In this document: piece after piece, positions 10,440 through 22,187 of the stretch | Layout of the letters: the number at the start of each line of letters is the position of its first letter | Position numbering within the stretch: position 1 is the first letter of the stretch | NCBI GenBank assembly: GCA_000708835.1 | Contig: DF237271.1 | Span: forward strand, 1-64,000 | DNA from: Klebsormidium nitens | Taxonomy: Eukaryota; Streptophyta; Klebsormidiophyceae; Klebsormidiales; Klebsormidiaceae | Reading direction: 5' to 3' | DNA length: 64,000 bases | Translations under genes and position numbers: made by a program | Notes under the pieces: generated by a model | What the model was told of the DNA's origin: nothing | Seen by the model: the letters and a program-made list of their open reading frames with translations, nothing else | Databases searched by the model: none

Positions 10440-13235
10440 TTATGCGGTCGCGGTGTTGCTTTCTACGGCAGCCTCCTCGTGAGCAACACCGGGAGGCACG
10501 TAATCCAGGAGCTCGTCGAACTCCGCGTGCCACTTCGCAACGTAGTCGAGGATCGGGATGTCCGTCTCATCGCGGCCAAACGGATCGGCGAGGGCGTTGG
10601 AAAGCTCACGGATCCCGAGCGTGACCAAGGTAGTCAGGGCCAAGGGGACCAAGCTGTAGAAGTAGGACGCCGATACCTGTCCAGGAAGTTACGATGTCAA
10701 TCAGCGTCAGATGAAGCCAGCTTTTCCGTTCGGGTCCTTTCGCCTCCGAGCAAACTTGCACTCCCATGGCCTAAAGATGCCAAGATACTGGCTGACAGGG
10801 GCTCTAAGGCGCACTGAAAAGTTCATTAGGGAAGTAAGGACCGGTGATGCATCGGTTATCGCATGTTACCAGATACTTTGCTTCTTTCCGTTGCACGTGA
10901 GCCGTCCTCTTTGACCATGCAAACAAAGACCAGCAGGACGCTCTCATTTGACCATCATCTGGTACAATTATAAGCTTCTAGACCGGGTGATGTGATCAAG
11001 CTGTTAACGTTGAGTTTTTTTTAGCATTCACAAGCCCCGTTCCCACGTGAAGCTGAGTTGTTATGCGTGAACTAATCGGACAAAACTCAATCCGGAAAGC
11101 TTGGTTCTTATCCTGGCCCAGTGAGGCAGCCTCAGCTTCTGAACCTCGACCGTCTGATCAGCATATTCCGATCGAACGAGAATCAGATCTTCAAAGGCCA
11201 GAAAAGCATTTGTCCCTTCTTTTCCACAAAGTTTAGCAGAAACGACCGGCGATAGAGCATGAAGAACAGCTTCAGCCAATAAATAAGTGAAGCCGACTTC
11301 AGAGCGACGGGTAGCAACCAGAGACGTAGTAAGTGTAGGCCAGTACCTGAGTGTAGGCCAGCAAGAGCAGGTAACCAATAGCCATCAGGTTGAGCAGGTG
11401 GTAGAAGGCAAAGGGCACCTGCAAACACAGCAAGCCTTCGAATTAGTCCCTCACATCTGCAAAGCCTTTACTAGTTGCCAATCAAACAGCGCGCTTTTGT
11501 TCTCCTTTAGCGTCAGCTAACTTCTCCTGAGGCACTGTTATTTCCGCTGGTCAGGCCTGCCAGGAAACCTTTGCTATCTTGGAACGATCTCGTCACATCC
11601 TGGTGCGACTTCCAAGTGTTGAAAGGAGTGTCAAAACTTAGATTGACCGAAGAAGAAACCGTGCCAATCGCTCTTCATATTTATACCTTATGCGATCAGC
11701 ATCATAAAGGAGTCTATCAGATTTGAAAGTCGAGCCGAACAAAGCATATCGAGTTTTCAAAGTAATGGCTGCAGCTAGCGACGTCAAATAAGATGGCTTA
11801 CCGGCATCTGCACGTGCTCAAACAGCATATTGATGTTCATGCCGATTTTCCCAGTGTACCCAAGCAGGCGGTCCAGCGACCTCGCTGTCAAATGGCCGCG
11901 CTTATGCTCCTGGTATAACGTGTACGTCAGCCATTTCGAAACCTGCAGACAGTCATTCTTTTCTTCAGCACAGAGCTGACGATAAGTAAGTGCTTGGCAT
12001 CAACCGGAGGTCAAAAAAGCAGACTGCTTTCGACATGGTACCCTTATCATGAGGCTGAGTCTCCATCACGCAGTAGTGGGAATTCCGCTCTAGGTACTAT
12101 TGACCACCTTGCAGCGACGCTTTTGCCCTGCCACCTTCGGAAGCCATGTCGTGTTCCTCACTGGCATTTCAAAAATCCAATCTAGCAACACACCCATACA
12201 TTTCTTTGCTCAGTGCCTTACCCATTGATGCGGCTTGGACGTCTTTGACAGGCTGAGCAGCTCCGCTTTCTCCTCCGGTGTGAACAGCTCCAGCTCACAC
12301 ATATAGTTGAATACCCAGATGTTAAGGCTCTTCTCTTGGTAGTGCGGGAACCACCCGTAGGTGCAGTAAAAAAGCGCAAGGCAGTACTTGTGGAGCTTCA
12401 TGCGCATCTCTCTGGCGCCAGGGAAAGCGTCGTCCGCGAAGAGGGAGCGAATATGCTGGTGGAAGGAGATGGCGCCCCGCCGCATATCCACGACCGCCTC
12501 ATACTGCTTGAAGTACCTGAGAGGAGCGGGACAGGGCGCAGTCTGTCAAGATGCCTTGCAAGCTCTCAGTTTGTCCACTGACTACGCTTTTTCCGACACA
12601 TTCATACTGACAAATATGACCTCAATTACCGTGACTTACCTCTCAAGCAAGAAAGCCAAACTTCCCCAGAAGCTGGTGGTGTTTGATGGTAATGAAGAAT
12701 GTTTGTATGACTTTTTAAGGAGTCCATACTCAGTGTTGGACTGGTTCTGGTCCTGTAAGACTTCCGTCACTTTGATTGACGTCTTAGGCAAGTGAATTGA
12801 CCACTAAACAGAAGAAGTAGTGTGACCTCTTTCTAGGGATGCTCACCGATTATAGCTCTGCGTGGTTTGGAAAACGAGGCAGAACGAGACAAGCGTCGCC
12901 AGGAAACCGCTGTAGGTGGTAGTCCTCAGGAAGGGCCATTGTGACCGTTGAGTGGCAGGCGTGTTGGAAGAGTCGATCCTGGTATGCTGGAAGTCCACTT
13001 TGTAGTACAGTATTACAAGGATGAGGTGGGTCAACATGACCATCCAAAAGGAGTAACTCTTGAGCGTCTCCAAAACCGCCGTCCCTGGCAGACGGAGGAG
13101 CAACCGCAAGGGATGGCTTGCATCATAGATGTACGTCCCCTCCGGTATCTGGAAAAGGCACAGGCGATTGTTACTGGCTGGCTGGCTGGCTAAGGCTGGA
13201 GCCATGATATGTTTTGGAAATGAATGATGAGCCAT
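10440..13235 (-). CDS. bestrophin-family anion channel
   Basis: Exons 13235-12847, 12516-12222, 11942-11802, 11418-11347 and 10676-10440 (TAA 10440-10442); all phases agree, 377 residues. Family features run in order. A hydrophobic segment lies near residues 60-85 (SFWMVMLTHLILVILYY). A second helix ends FCLVFQTTQSYNRYFKQYE, the counterpart of the bestrophin FRTN-x-x-Y-x-RW region. Next come HKYCLALFY, VPFAFYHLLNL, and a last hydrophobic helix leading into LGIRELSNALADPFGRDETD, the characteristic acidic DPFG-x-D-x-x-D motif that forms the calcium clasp in animal bestrophins. Bestrophins are pentameric chloride/bicarbonate channels, and plant and algal members sit in thylakoid or plasma membranes. 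No transit peptide is obvious. A downstream Met at 13205 is an alternative start. The gene looks complete and intact. Confidence 0.88.
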
Positions 13236-13519
13236 CAAAGGAAGAGCCCTCGGACGAGCAAGTTTTGGGGTTCTTGGAGACTAATACGCTTTTGGTCCAA
13301 GAAACTGATGCTGCAAGTGGTCAAGAAGCAGAACAAGGCACAAGAGCCAAGGACTGTTCGAAAATACTCTTCAATCGCCTACCCTCTTGTGGTAAAAGGT
13401 GGCCAAAAAACGTTCAATCCTTTACAAGAATCCTGTCTTCCTTGAGCTGCATACTGAAGGGGCATCAAAGTCCTCTCTTATTCTGAGACAATTGTGCTGA
13501 AACCTTCTTGCGTCGGGGT

Positions 13520-14268
13520 TCAGGCTGAAAGAGCACAATTAATCGATGGCCAGTACTTTGGACTGCCTGTCCTTGCGGCCATATCTGGCACATTGCGCTG
13601 TTTAGACTCAGGCCCAGGTGAAAGTATTTCTTTGATGGAAGCCTGCTTCTGCCTCAACTAAAAGCTCTTCCTAGCATGGTGTCAGTCCTCATTGTCTCTG
13701 CAGAATCTCATCACAGTCTACCTGTTCTTAAACACTCACTAACGACTCAAATTATTACAAGCTGGATGTAAGCTGAGATGACTTCCTTGTGATAGTGACC
13801 CTTAGAGAAAAGATATAGCAATGCCTAAGAGAACAGCGGCTGTGCTCTCCCATCCAAACAGAGACCTCACCAGATTTGCTTGCTTCAAGGGTTTCAGGGC
13901 TGCCATGTACTTGTTTCCCTTGTTCTTGTTGAAGAAGTCATGGCCCTCTGCAATCTCAAATGGGATGATGCCGTGATACTTCCCAGCTGCTGGTTTCTCA
14001 CTGTTGGGAAAGTGGATCATGTGAGCATCGCTCTTCTGGCCCTCCAAAGGTACAGACGCTGGGTCAGCATTCATGATTGCTTGGCGAAAGTTCCCTGCGG
14101 AAAACCCTCAACACAAGGATTGAGGTCACGAACTGAGGTCTCGGCCAACTAACTCACAAGGTGCACCCCCTTTCTCGCGCAGGTGCTTCAAAGCTCACAA
14201 AACATCGTCGCTGAATATAGTACGATTGGGAGAGACCATGCAAAAGAAGTTCCTGCGAACACGTTCAT
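13520..14268 (-). CDS. small unknown protein with N-terminal membrane span
   Basis: Not recognised. Exons 14268-14199, 14094-13871 and tentatively 13597-13520; phases agree, about 123 residues. The first exon gives a hydrophobic start (MNVFAGTSFAWSLPIVLYSA), probably one membrane span or a signal anchor. Exon 2 continues WNFRQAIMNADPASVPLEG and contains KYHGIIPFEIAEGHDFFNKN, a soluble, charged segment ending at a good GTGAGG donor. The third exon (25 residues and TGA at 13520-13522) has a weak acceptor and could be wrong. The first two exons have well-formed splice sites and a biased composition that make coding likely. It lies between the divergent SMG8 start and the bestrophin start, on the same strand as bestrophin. 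An organelle-membrane subunit is possible but unsupported. Confidence 0.5.
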
Positions 14269-15231
14269 TTTCCGCCTCCTCTGAGCTGGCTGCTGGCCAG
14301 GGTTTGGAGATTCACTCGATCGCGTCTTCTCTCTCAAAATGATTGAATGTGTGAAATGAGAAGCCAAAGCCGCTTTGCCCGCGTGATGCCTGTGTATCCA
14401 AACGTTCGCAAGTACAGTACCTACCAATTGGTGCGCAAACCTGCCGGGGGATACGATAGGGACGGTTTTTGCTATCGAACGGATTACAATCGCCTTGCAT
14501 GTGGATCGACGGCACGATCTGCGCTGAGAAGCGCAACGCAGTCGGTGGACCAGTACAGCATTGGCCCGCGAGTTTGTTTTCAGTCCCAGCCACTACCCAG
14601 GTAAATCCTGCCGAGCTGCACGGTATGAATCATGATTCACCGGGATTGGATCCGGATCCGTAACCGGTACCGGGTAGGTGCAAGGTGGTATCGACGGTAG
14701 GTACCTAGTATCGTACATGTCAAACCGGCCGGACTCAATAATGCGCATGAACCGGGGACAGCGTACCATAGCTCTGGTTCCGTGGAAGGCAGATCGAGAG
14801 CCGGGCCGAGGCGCTTACCATACCTATGCGGATGATCCCCCGGGGACAATAGCGGCCATGGCCCATAAATGTGACCAGTTCACGACCTTTCGGAGTTGAG
14901 AGTATAGGGTATCGGTCGACCGTCGTACAGGTTGCGTACGTTGCCAGGTGGACATGATTGTGACATCATCAATGTCATGTTGCACTCTAGCTTGGCACCA
15001 TGCCCCCTTCTTTGCAAATTGCAACGCAACGTACCGCGCGATGGTTTCCACTTGCTGCAAGTCTTGCATCTTATAGGAAGGATCAAAACTTAGAAAACTT
15101 TTGCATTGGCAGCATGCATCGGATCGGGCAATACCAATGTGCCAATCCACAGCTCTTGTGAAATATGTGATTGCTTGCATTTTCCCGCGGTCCTCAGCAC
15201 TCTCACGCTCGCTTCTGCGGTTCCTCTAAAA
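14269..15231. promoter_or_regulatory. divergent intergenic region upstream of SMG8
   Basis: About 960 bases between the small membrane-protein gene (minus) and SMG8 (plus). It is rich in GGTACC/GGATCCGG-type short palindromes around 14640-14720. No convincing gene seen. SMG8 could start further upstream at 15106, since the frame is open to there. Confidence 0.4.
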
Positions 15232-18200
15232 ATGCAGTCAGGGAGGCAGAGCCAGCCGCCGGCGCGGCCTGCTGGGCGATCTCGCTCCCGCCATCGTCCG
15301 AGACCCCCCGAATCAGTCAAGGCCCCCCAGATACAGGCAGGGAGACGCACCCCGAGCACAGGGAATCATGAAAAGCAACCCCCCGGTGCGCAGCAGGGGG
15401 GTGGATCAGGCAGGCCGGTCCTGATGGGACATCGTGAGTCGGCCGGGTTGCCAGTTTCCAGGGGTGGGGTGACGGAGCAAGCAAAGGAACAGGGGGTTGT
15501 GCGGCCGGAGAGTGCATTTCAGGCCCTTGCACGCAGTGGGGGGGTGGTGGTGGTGGGAGTGGTAGGGGGGGAACGAAATGAGGCTGCACACTTGGTGGAA
15601 CGATTTCTTCAAAAGCAGGTAAAGGCCCTCCTCTGTGGATCAGCTTTTCCAAATCTTATTTGAATGTTCATTTCTGCCTGGGCATAATCCGCTTGCATTA
15701 TCGAGATCTTCGATAGAGTCCGCTGAGATAGGGAGATAAGGAGCAAAACGGCGGAGAAATAAGATGGCCATGAAATAATGCTCTGATCTTCTTTTAAGCG
15801 CCGCCTCGGAAAATATGTGGGTGCAAACGGTGCAAACATTAGTTGCCAACGGGCATCAACCAATGTGGGCTGCAGACACCTGATCGACAATCTTTGATTC
15901 GATTTGTGAACCGGAATGCCGAGAAGCGACACTGGTGTAAGAGAGCGGTCGAATGAGGATTTGCATTGAGCAATTCGCAGTGCAAGGCAAAAGTGCATTT
16001 CAGTTTGTCAGCGCCGGTTGTACGGAGCCCTTTCTTGGATCCATTGTAAGACACGTGCGGCTTTTCCATTCGTCCACGTTTGCCCTGGTTCTGCACCGCA
16101 TGTGTCCCACTCTTGGTCCCCCGCCCACACGAGAGAGCATCATCTTCTCTTCCTCCTTCGTATACATCTGCCCCCACCGCCTCTTCTAACCCTCTACCTT
16201 CATTCGCTTTTGCAGATCCTCACAAAGCCGCCCTCAAAGGGTCTTGATGAGTATACCCGTCTAAAATTTCACCACGATATCCAGCGCGGCCTCGTGTTCG
16301 TTCACTGCATCGCGGGGCAAGAGCCACTCTCGGAGGAGGGCCGGAAGACTGGTGGCGCAGGCGGCCGGGCAGCTTTCTTGCGGGACTTGCTACTCCTCTT
16401 TGTGGTACGACCTCTGCTCATACAGTACAAAGAGTTTATGTATTCGGAAGCTTGCTAGTACTACAGCCTAGTTAGTCTGGGCAGATGGTCGAAGGGCAAA
16501 ACAAACGCCGTCGTACTTCTGGCATGTCATGTTCGGTGTGCCGAGCTCACGGATTGGCTGATGATTGTTCGATCACTGGCCTCGTAGATAACGAACTCAG
16601 ATTAAGGATGCTGTTTTGTTCTATCCTTCTGTCCTAGCCCAGGTTGTTGTGGACATTGAGTTTGGGAGTCTTTTATAGTCTGCTGCTAAGTCTTTCTTTC
16701 TGCTGTCCGATCCCTCTCCGTTGAAATTTCAGTGTAAGGCAGCTCGAGTACCTTTTCAAACAGCTCTCCGCCCGTAGTCTCTTCTTGTGCTCCTTCCATG
16801 TGGCCTACAAGTACTGCAGACAATATGTGGGCATACTGCTTGATAATTTTCTTCCGTCTTTCGGCACCTTCTCCGACCTGCTTCCTTGCGTGATTTTGGG
16901 CCCCCTTCTGCTATGTGTGATCGTTCGTGACGTCTGTTTTCCGGACGAAGAAAACTCTGCCCTTGTTTACCCTGACTTCTCGCTTTAAACTATGTTGACG
17001 TCATCTGACGTCATCTGACGCAACGCTTCCTCTCTTGCAGTCGTGTGACGTCGTGCTGGTCCTTGAGGAGCGTCCAATGCTCAACCCCCGCCTTCTGCAA
17101 ACTCTCCGGCTCATCCAATCCGCAAAGACCACACTCTCCCCGTTCCTTTGGTCGATACCATCCCCACACGGCGTGAATTCTCTCCACCCGCCGCCGAGCT
17201 CTTCCGGAGAGCCTTTTCACACAGCTCCCTGCCCCGCCTTGCTACTGGTCTTCCCGGATGATGCAACGGAAGAGGAATCGGCATTTGATCGATCTCGGCC
17301 GGCGACGACCCGGAGGTTACCCTCTCCGAGGGGCCAGTCATCCGGTTCGGACCGAGACGAGCCCGGTTCGTACCATCCCAGGTCAGCAACCGCGAAACGG
17401 AAATTCGCTGCGACGTTGGACGCGCAGGCACGGCTGGTGCTGCGGAAAAGCCGTCTGGCGGGGGGGTCCGGTGAGGGGCGTTTCGGAGGGGGGGATGGGA
17501 GGCAGGACGACGGGCGGAGAGACGAGCCGCTGTTCAGAATCGACCCTAACCAGGTCTCGGTTCTCGTCAAGCCACACTTAATCTCCCCAGCGGCCACTTT
17601 AGAATCCGTCTCTGCGTTGCTCAGGCAAGCAACGAACCGGTGGATCAGTTCTCTGAACCAGGGGGGTGGTCTGGAAGGGGTCAATGGGCACCCCCACGAA
17701 ACGATACGGTTGGACCCACCAGTCGCCGGCCCTTGGGAGGAAAGCGTGAGCGTGCTGCTTGAAGGCATCTGGGGGGTTGCGGTTGCAGGCCAGATCGCTA
17801 GGGGGGGTGACGTTACGACCGGTGAAAGGATGGGCTTTCGGTCTTTTGACGACTGGAGACTGACGTGGGACTTTCTCCTGCGAAGCTTCTCTGCCGCAGG
17901 TTCCGAGAAGTCTTCAGAAGGACAAGGTTTTGGACCGGAAACTGGGGTCAAGGACGGGTTGAGTGGCGGGGTTGCGGGTGTCCGGGACAGATTGACAGAC
18001 ACGGAACTCGCTGCGCAAAATCCGGAAGTCCCTGCAAAAGCCGCTCTGCAAGCCGCGCTGCGTCAGCTGCATAAGGCGGCGGACCCCCTATACGCCTACT
18101 CCGCGCGCTTATGCGGGGCGGCACTGCCGGCCGCGCTCGAGGAGTACCTCAATAACCTGCCGGAGCACTACCCGCTTATGGTGCATCAACAACAGCTGGA

Positions 18201-21126
18201 GAGGGCGGTTTGGGTGATGAGAAATCGAGGAGGGGGCGCGGCTTTGAAGGAGTGGGTGGAAAAGTTGGAAAGTAGATGTGCGAGCATTTGGGAGGGGGGG
18301 AGGAAGTCGTGTGCCGCGCGCAGCCTGACCGGGCAGCCGTGCATCTACTGCGTACGTGTTCGCTTCGTTCCGTATTTGTTCGTCTTCTTGCTCCTTGTCT
18401 GCTGTCTCGTCCTGAATCTAGGTCGGGTAACGGCGGTCTGTTTGTGCGCTTTCCGTCTTTACCCCACGTTTGAGATTTCCATGTTGAGGACTTCTGATAT
18501 TGAAAATGAGGTTGTTCGACAACTTGTTGAAAAGGAGGCCACTGGCCATTCTAGCCCCATCCTGCACTCCACAGACTCCGTGCGAACACTGTTCGGGCAG
18601 CATTTTTGGACCTATTGGTTATTTCGGCCTCCCTTTACAAATTGACCAGGTTTCTTGCGTATGTTCAAAATTGATGACGGTCTCACCAACCCTCCAAGTC
18701 CTTTATAGAAGCAGCTGTTACAAATGACGGCCCAACGGCCGATGTTAAGCAAGGGACGGAAGTGATTGCCTTCCCTGTGCGTTTCAAATTCGCCTTGTGT
18801 TTTGTTTTGATTCTTTTCAGAATTTTACAAAGTTCCAGCTCCGCTTTGCAGGAGCACTTGTTATCCGTTGACGGCCCAACCGGCCGACGGCAAGCAAGTT
18901 TTAAAAGTATTCCGTTCCTCCCATTTCATGTGAAATTCCATTTTCAAGGTTTCCTCTTCTTGATGAAGTTGCTGACACTCACCTCTGCTTCTGCTTTGCA
19001 GGTGCACTCGTTACCTGTCGACGGTACAGCGGGCGACGGTTCCGAGGGCAAGCGGCACTCGAGCGGCTTCTGTTTTCTCCAGGCGTGCGCGTGCGGAAGG
19101 TCCCGCAAGATGAGGGAGGACCCGTTTGACGAAGCAGAGGCTCGGGAGGTGTGGCTCCGATCAGTTCCTACGGCTTCAGGGTTCCAATCTGCATTCCGAA
19201 CAGTCGATTCCGTGGTCACACACTTGTCGTACTTTCAGAATCAAGAATACCTTGGGGATATCACCCGCTGCTCAGATGTTAGGTGCCCTCTTGCACCGGA
19301 CCTAACGAACTACCGACTGCCGTAACAGTCCTGTCAGCATCTCTCGATCAGTCTAAGTTTGCGTAGCAGGCAACATTCCCATCTTGGAACAAGACTGGTT
19401 CGGAGCTCTTCTGTTTTCAATACAGAGTAAGCAAAGATGCCTTTACCTTTCATTCCGGCTGACCGAGAGAATGAAGTCAGTTTTCATACTCAAGATACGT
19501 CGTACTCTTCTCGGACAGTCCTGGTCTTCTACCGAAGGCTGCTGCTCGAGCGACTCCGCCCCGGTAGAACACCCCGGGGGATCCCCCTTCCTTGTCGCCA
19601 GGCTGGGCAGCGCCCGGGACTACTCCTCGGGGGAGGGACTCGTCCAAGACGGTTTTGTGCCGGGCCACAACCAGCTGACGTCACTCGACTTCCGGTTACC
19701 CGCTCGGTTACTGGAGCGCATAAGCGATGGGCGAGATGCGCCGGGGGCCGTAGGAGATGGGCAGAAGGCAGCGGCGCCGTCGGGCGCTAGCGCTAACGCT
19801 GAGGGGTCGGTGACGTCCGGTCGTGGGCTGCTGACGTCACCATCTAAGCATGCGAAGCAGAAGCGGGCGGGCGGCGGGGCGGGGGGTGCGGCTGAGTTCC
19901 GGGTTTGGGTCGGGTTCGAGTACGAGTGCCCCGCGGGTCATCGGTTCCTGCATAAACCCGTGGTTAAGGAGCCGGTCAGCGAGAAACCCATCGCAGAAGC
20001 TAAGTCGGAAGAAGCGAAAGACAACCCTGCTGCCGTCACTCCCCCCGCCAGAACCGGCCAGGAGAGGGGCACCGCAGCGGTTCCGCTTCAGGGGGGTGGG
20101 AGACAAGCCAGAGCAGCCCCCCGGGCGCGAGCTAGACGAAGCGGACGGCAGCCGGGGGGCAGAAACGCGCCGGTAGATCTGACGTCGGAAGAGTGGCCGG
20201 CGATTGGGGGGAAAGCTGTGAGTAACGAGGCGGAATGGCCGTCCCTTCAGAGCGCCGCCAGGAAAGGGCTTCTGCCGACACCTGGCGCTCGCCCTGGCAT
20301 GCCACTTGGCGGCGCCAGGAAAGGACACGTGGACGAGGAGGCGGGTGCGTCCAAAACGCGCCCCGGCGCGACGTGGGTGGCGAAGAACGAGAGCGGGGAG
20401 AAGACGGACGAGGTCGAGGAGTTCCCTCCTTTGACTTCGGTCCTGGGAAAGCAGGTCTCGGCGGCAACACAAACACCCGGAGATAAGAACCCCGCTGCTG
20501 ATGTCACAAACCCCCCAGAAGATGAGAAGCCGCCCGTAACGCCTAGCGCACCTGAGGCAGACCTGCCTATCTTGCGGGGGTGCGTCGCATGCCCGCCGGG
20601 GGGTCCCGGCACAAGCGAATCGGGAGAGAAGATTGCCCCCCGGGGAGCGCAGCTCCGGCGGGTGTTCTTAGTCACTCCCCCGGGCTTCGCAGCTTTCGGA
20701 ACGGCCCCACGTGTTATAGTACGAAGCGCCGGAGGCCATTCGGAGGCCTTCAGCAGTCCTGCTGACGTCACTGCTGTGGTTAGAGGTGGCAGGAGCAGCG
20801 GAGCGACGAGCTCAAAAGCGGCGAATGATGGAGGAGGGGCGACCGAACATGAGGTAAAAGGTGTTGCGGGGTCGCCGGAGGAGCGGACTGCCTCAAAGAC
20901 GGCAGCGGAGTCTGAAGTGACGGGAACAGATTCTGCCAGCGTGGGCAGTCGTGCTTCGCAGAGGGAGGTGACGCCACTACCTGCTGACGGATTTTTCAGC
21001 TTGCTTCTGCTGTTTATCCACATTGCAGAGGGGAATGGGAGCGGCAATCAATTGCTCTTGGGCAGTGAAACGCAGGCGGTGCTAAAGGCGGGTTCAGGGC
21101 TGCGTCTGAGATTAGCGGTACATTGA
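15232..21126 (+). CDS. SMG8: SMG8, nonsense-mediated decay factor
   Basis: SMG8 binds SMG9 and the kinase SMG1 and restrains UPF1 phosphorylation during nonsense-mediated mRNA decay. Exons 15232-15618, 16216-16404, 17041-18351, 19002-19148 and 19519-21126 (TGA 21124-21126); phases all agree, 1213 residues. Family landmarks run in order: GGVVVVGVVGGERNEAAHLV (N-terminal G-like domain), LLLLFVSCDVVLVLEERP across exons 2-3, LTGQPCIYC, HSSGFCFLQACACGRSRKM, SPFLVARLGSARDYS, GFEYECPAGHRF, DLPIL, AQLRRVFLVTPP and the terminal LPADGFFSLLLLFIHIAEGN block. Plant SMG8 proteins are similar in size. Exon 5 carries a long Ala/Gly/Glu-rich insertion between the GHRF and DLPIL blocks with three W/F-P motifs. 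The intron before exon 4 contains decayed copies of that exon's start. The frame is open to 15106, so an earlier start is possible. Confidence 0.9.
18714..19050 (+). repeat. three tandem copies of an exon-4 start in the SMG8 intron
   Basis: The true exon 4 begins at 19002 (TTTGCAG then GTGCACTCGTTACC). Upstream, 18852 begins GAGCACTTGTTATC after another TTTGCAG, and 18714 begins CTGTTACAAATGACGG. All three continue with a version of GACGGCCCAAC-CGGCCGAC-AAGCAAG. Spacings are 138 and 150 bases. The middle copy keeps an acceptor and an open frame; the first has lost the acceptor. Only the last continues into conserved SMG8 sequence. Confidence 0.72.
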
Positions 21127-22187
21127 CGGTAGAGTGAAAAGGGGAGATGATCAAAGTTTTATAGGCCCCTGCTACGTGGCACCAGTCCCTCGTTTGGCCA
21201 TGGGACAGTGTATTGTAGACAGCCGCAAATGCAACGAGATCAAAGCAAGCGCTTTTGCAGTTTCAAAGCTCTCATTTCTTTCAAGTACAATGCTCTTGTC
21301 AGCTGTACAGGGTTGGTGGGAGCATGTGAGTAGGCTCTTCATTGGACCCGCACACCCTTTGATCGCATGTAGCCTGTCACTGAGAATCATGGATAGTGGT
21401 TGTACATTCTTTTCTTTCGACTCGTGACCAGCTTGACATGCGGCGCAGATCGGAAGGGACGTAGACTTACCAACCTGGCGTGTACTCTAAATGTACCCTG
21501 GCGTGTACTCTAAATGTACTCTAAATGTCTCGCTCGTACGTCCAGCAAGGAAAAGTTCCTTGACGCGTTCCTTGCCCGGTCGATTTACAAGAGTATAATG
21601 CCTCATGTATACGTCATTGTGGCCACGTACGCTGCAGTGCATGCATATGCTTTCTGAAGAGTGTACAGCATCTGTATAGCTAGAATCAGCTAGCGCGCCC
21701 AACCCCAGGGGCCGACGCGCCGGCGCGCTCATTGAAGGTGCTGGCACATGATCCTCTGACTGAGCGACTCGTCGATCAAAAGCCACGACTGAGTCACATA
21801 CGGCGTACACAATTTGAAGACTGAGAGCCATGCGACGTCGAAGCGCATGGGCCGCTTGAACATCAAAACTTAACAAATGCAACGCCCGCCCGGCTTCGTC
21901 GCATGCTCCGGACGCCCCAGATTGTGATTGCGGCCGAGCAGCAAACCGCGTGTTGCAGCGCGTCACATATGCTTGTATGACATTCGTTGCAACGTCATTC
22001 GTTTATACAAGGTCATGCAAGCAGAAGGTGGCCGCAAGCAACATCAACAGAGTCAGTGTCCTTGAGGTCTCATCGATCATGGCTGCTGACGTGAATGGCA
22101 GGCCGGATTAATAGTTCACGACAAGGTGCGACGATACAACGGGTCGCCGATATAGCACGCGACCACGAGGAGAGGCCCCATTCGTCT
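21127..22187. other. convergent intergenic region between SMG8 and DNMT2
   Basis: About 1.06 kb holding the 3' ends of two convergent genes. A 160-codon open frame on the minus strand (21966-21487) resembles no family and lacks splice partners, so I do not call it. A 23-base tandem repeat lies at 21474-21519. Confidence 0.5.
21474..21528. repeat. 23-base tandem repeat
   Basis: The unit CCTGGCGTGTACTCTAAATG plus TAC occurs twice exactly (21474-21496 and 21497-21519), followed by a partial third TCTAAATG copy. Non-coding. Confidence 0.85.

Noticed and set aside
15317-15652. Pro-rich minus-strand frame
   Set aside because: Antisense shadow of GC-rich SMG8 exon 1.
17217-18002. 261-codon minus-strand frame
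   Set aside because: Antisense of SMG8 exon 3; the plus-strand frame carries the family motifs.
21487-21966. 160-codon open frame on the minus strand
   Set aside because: No family resemblance, no splice partners, composition like non-coding flank; lies in a convergent 3' region.
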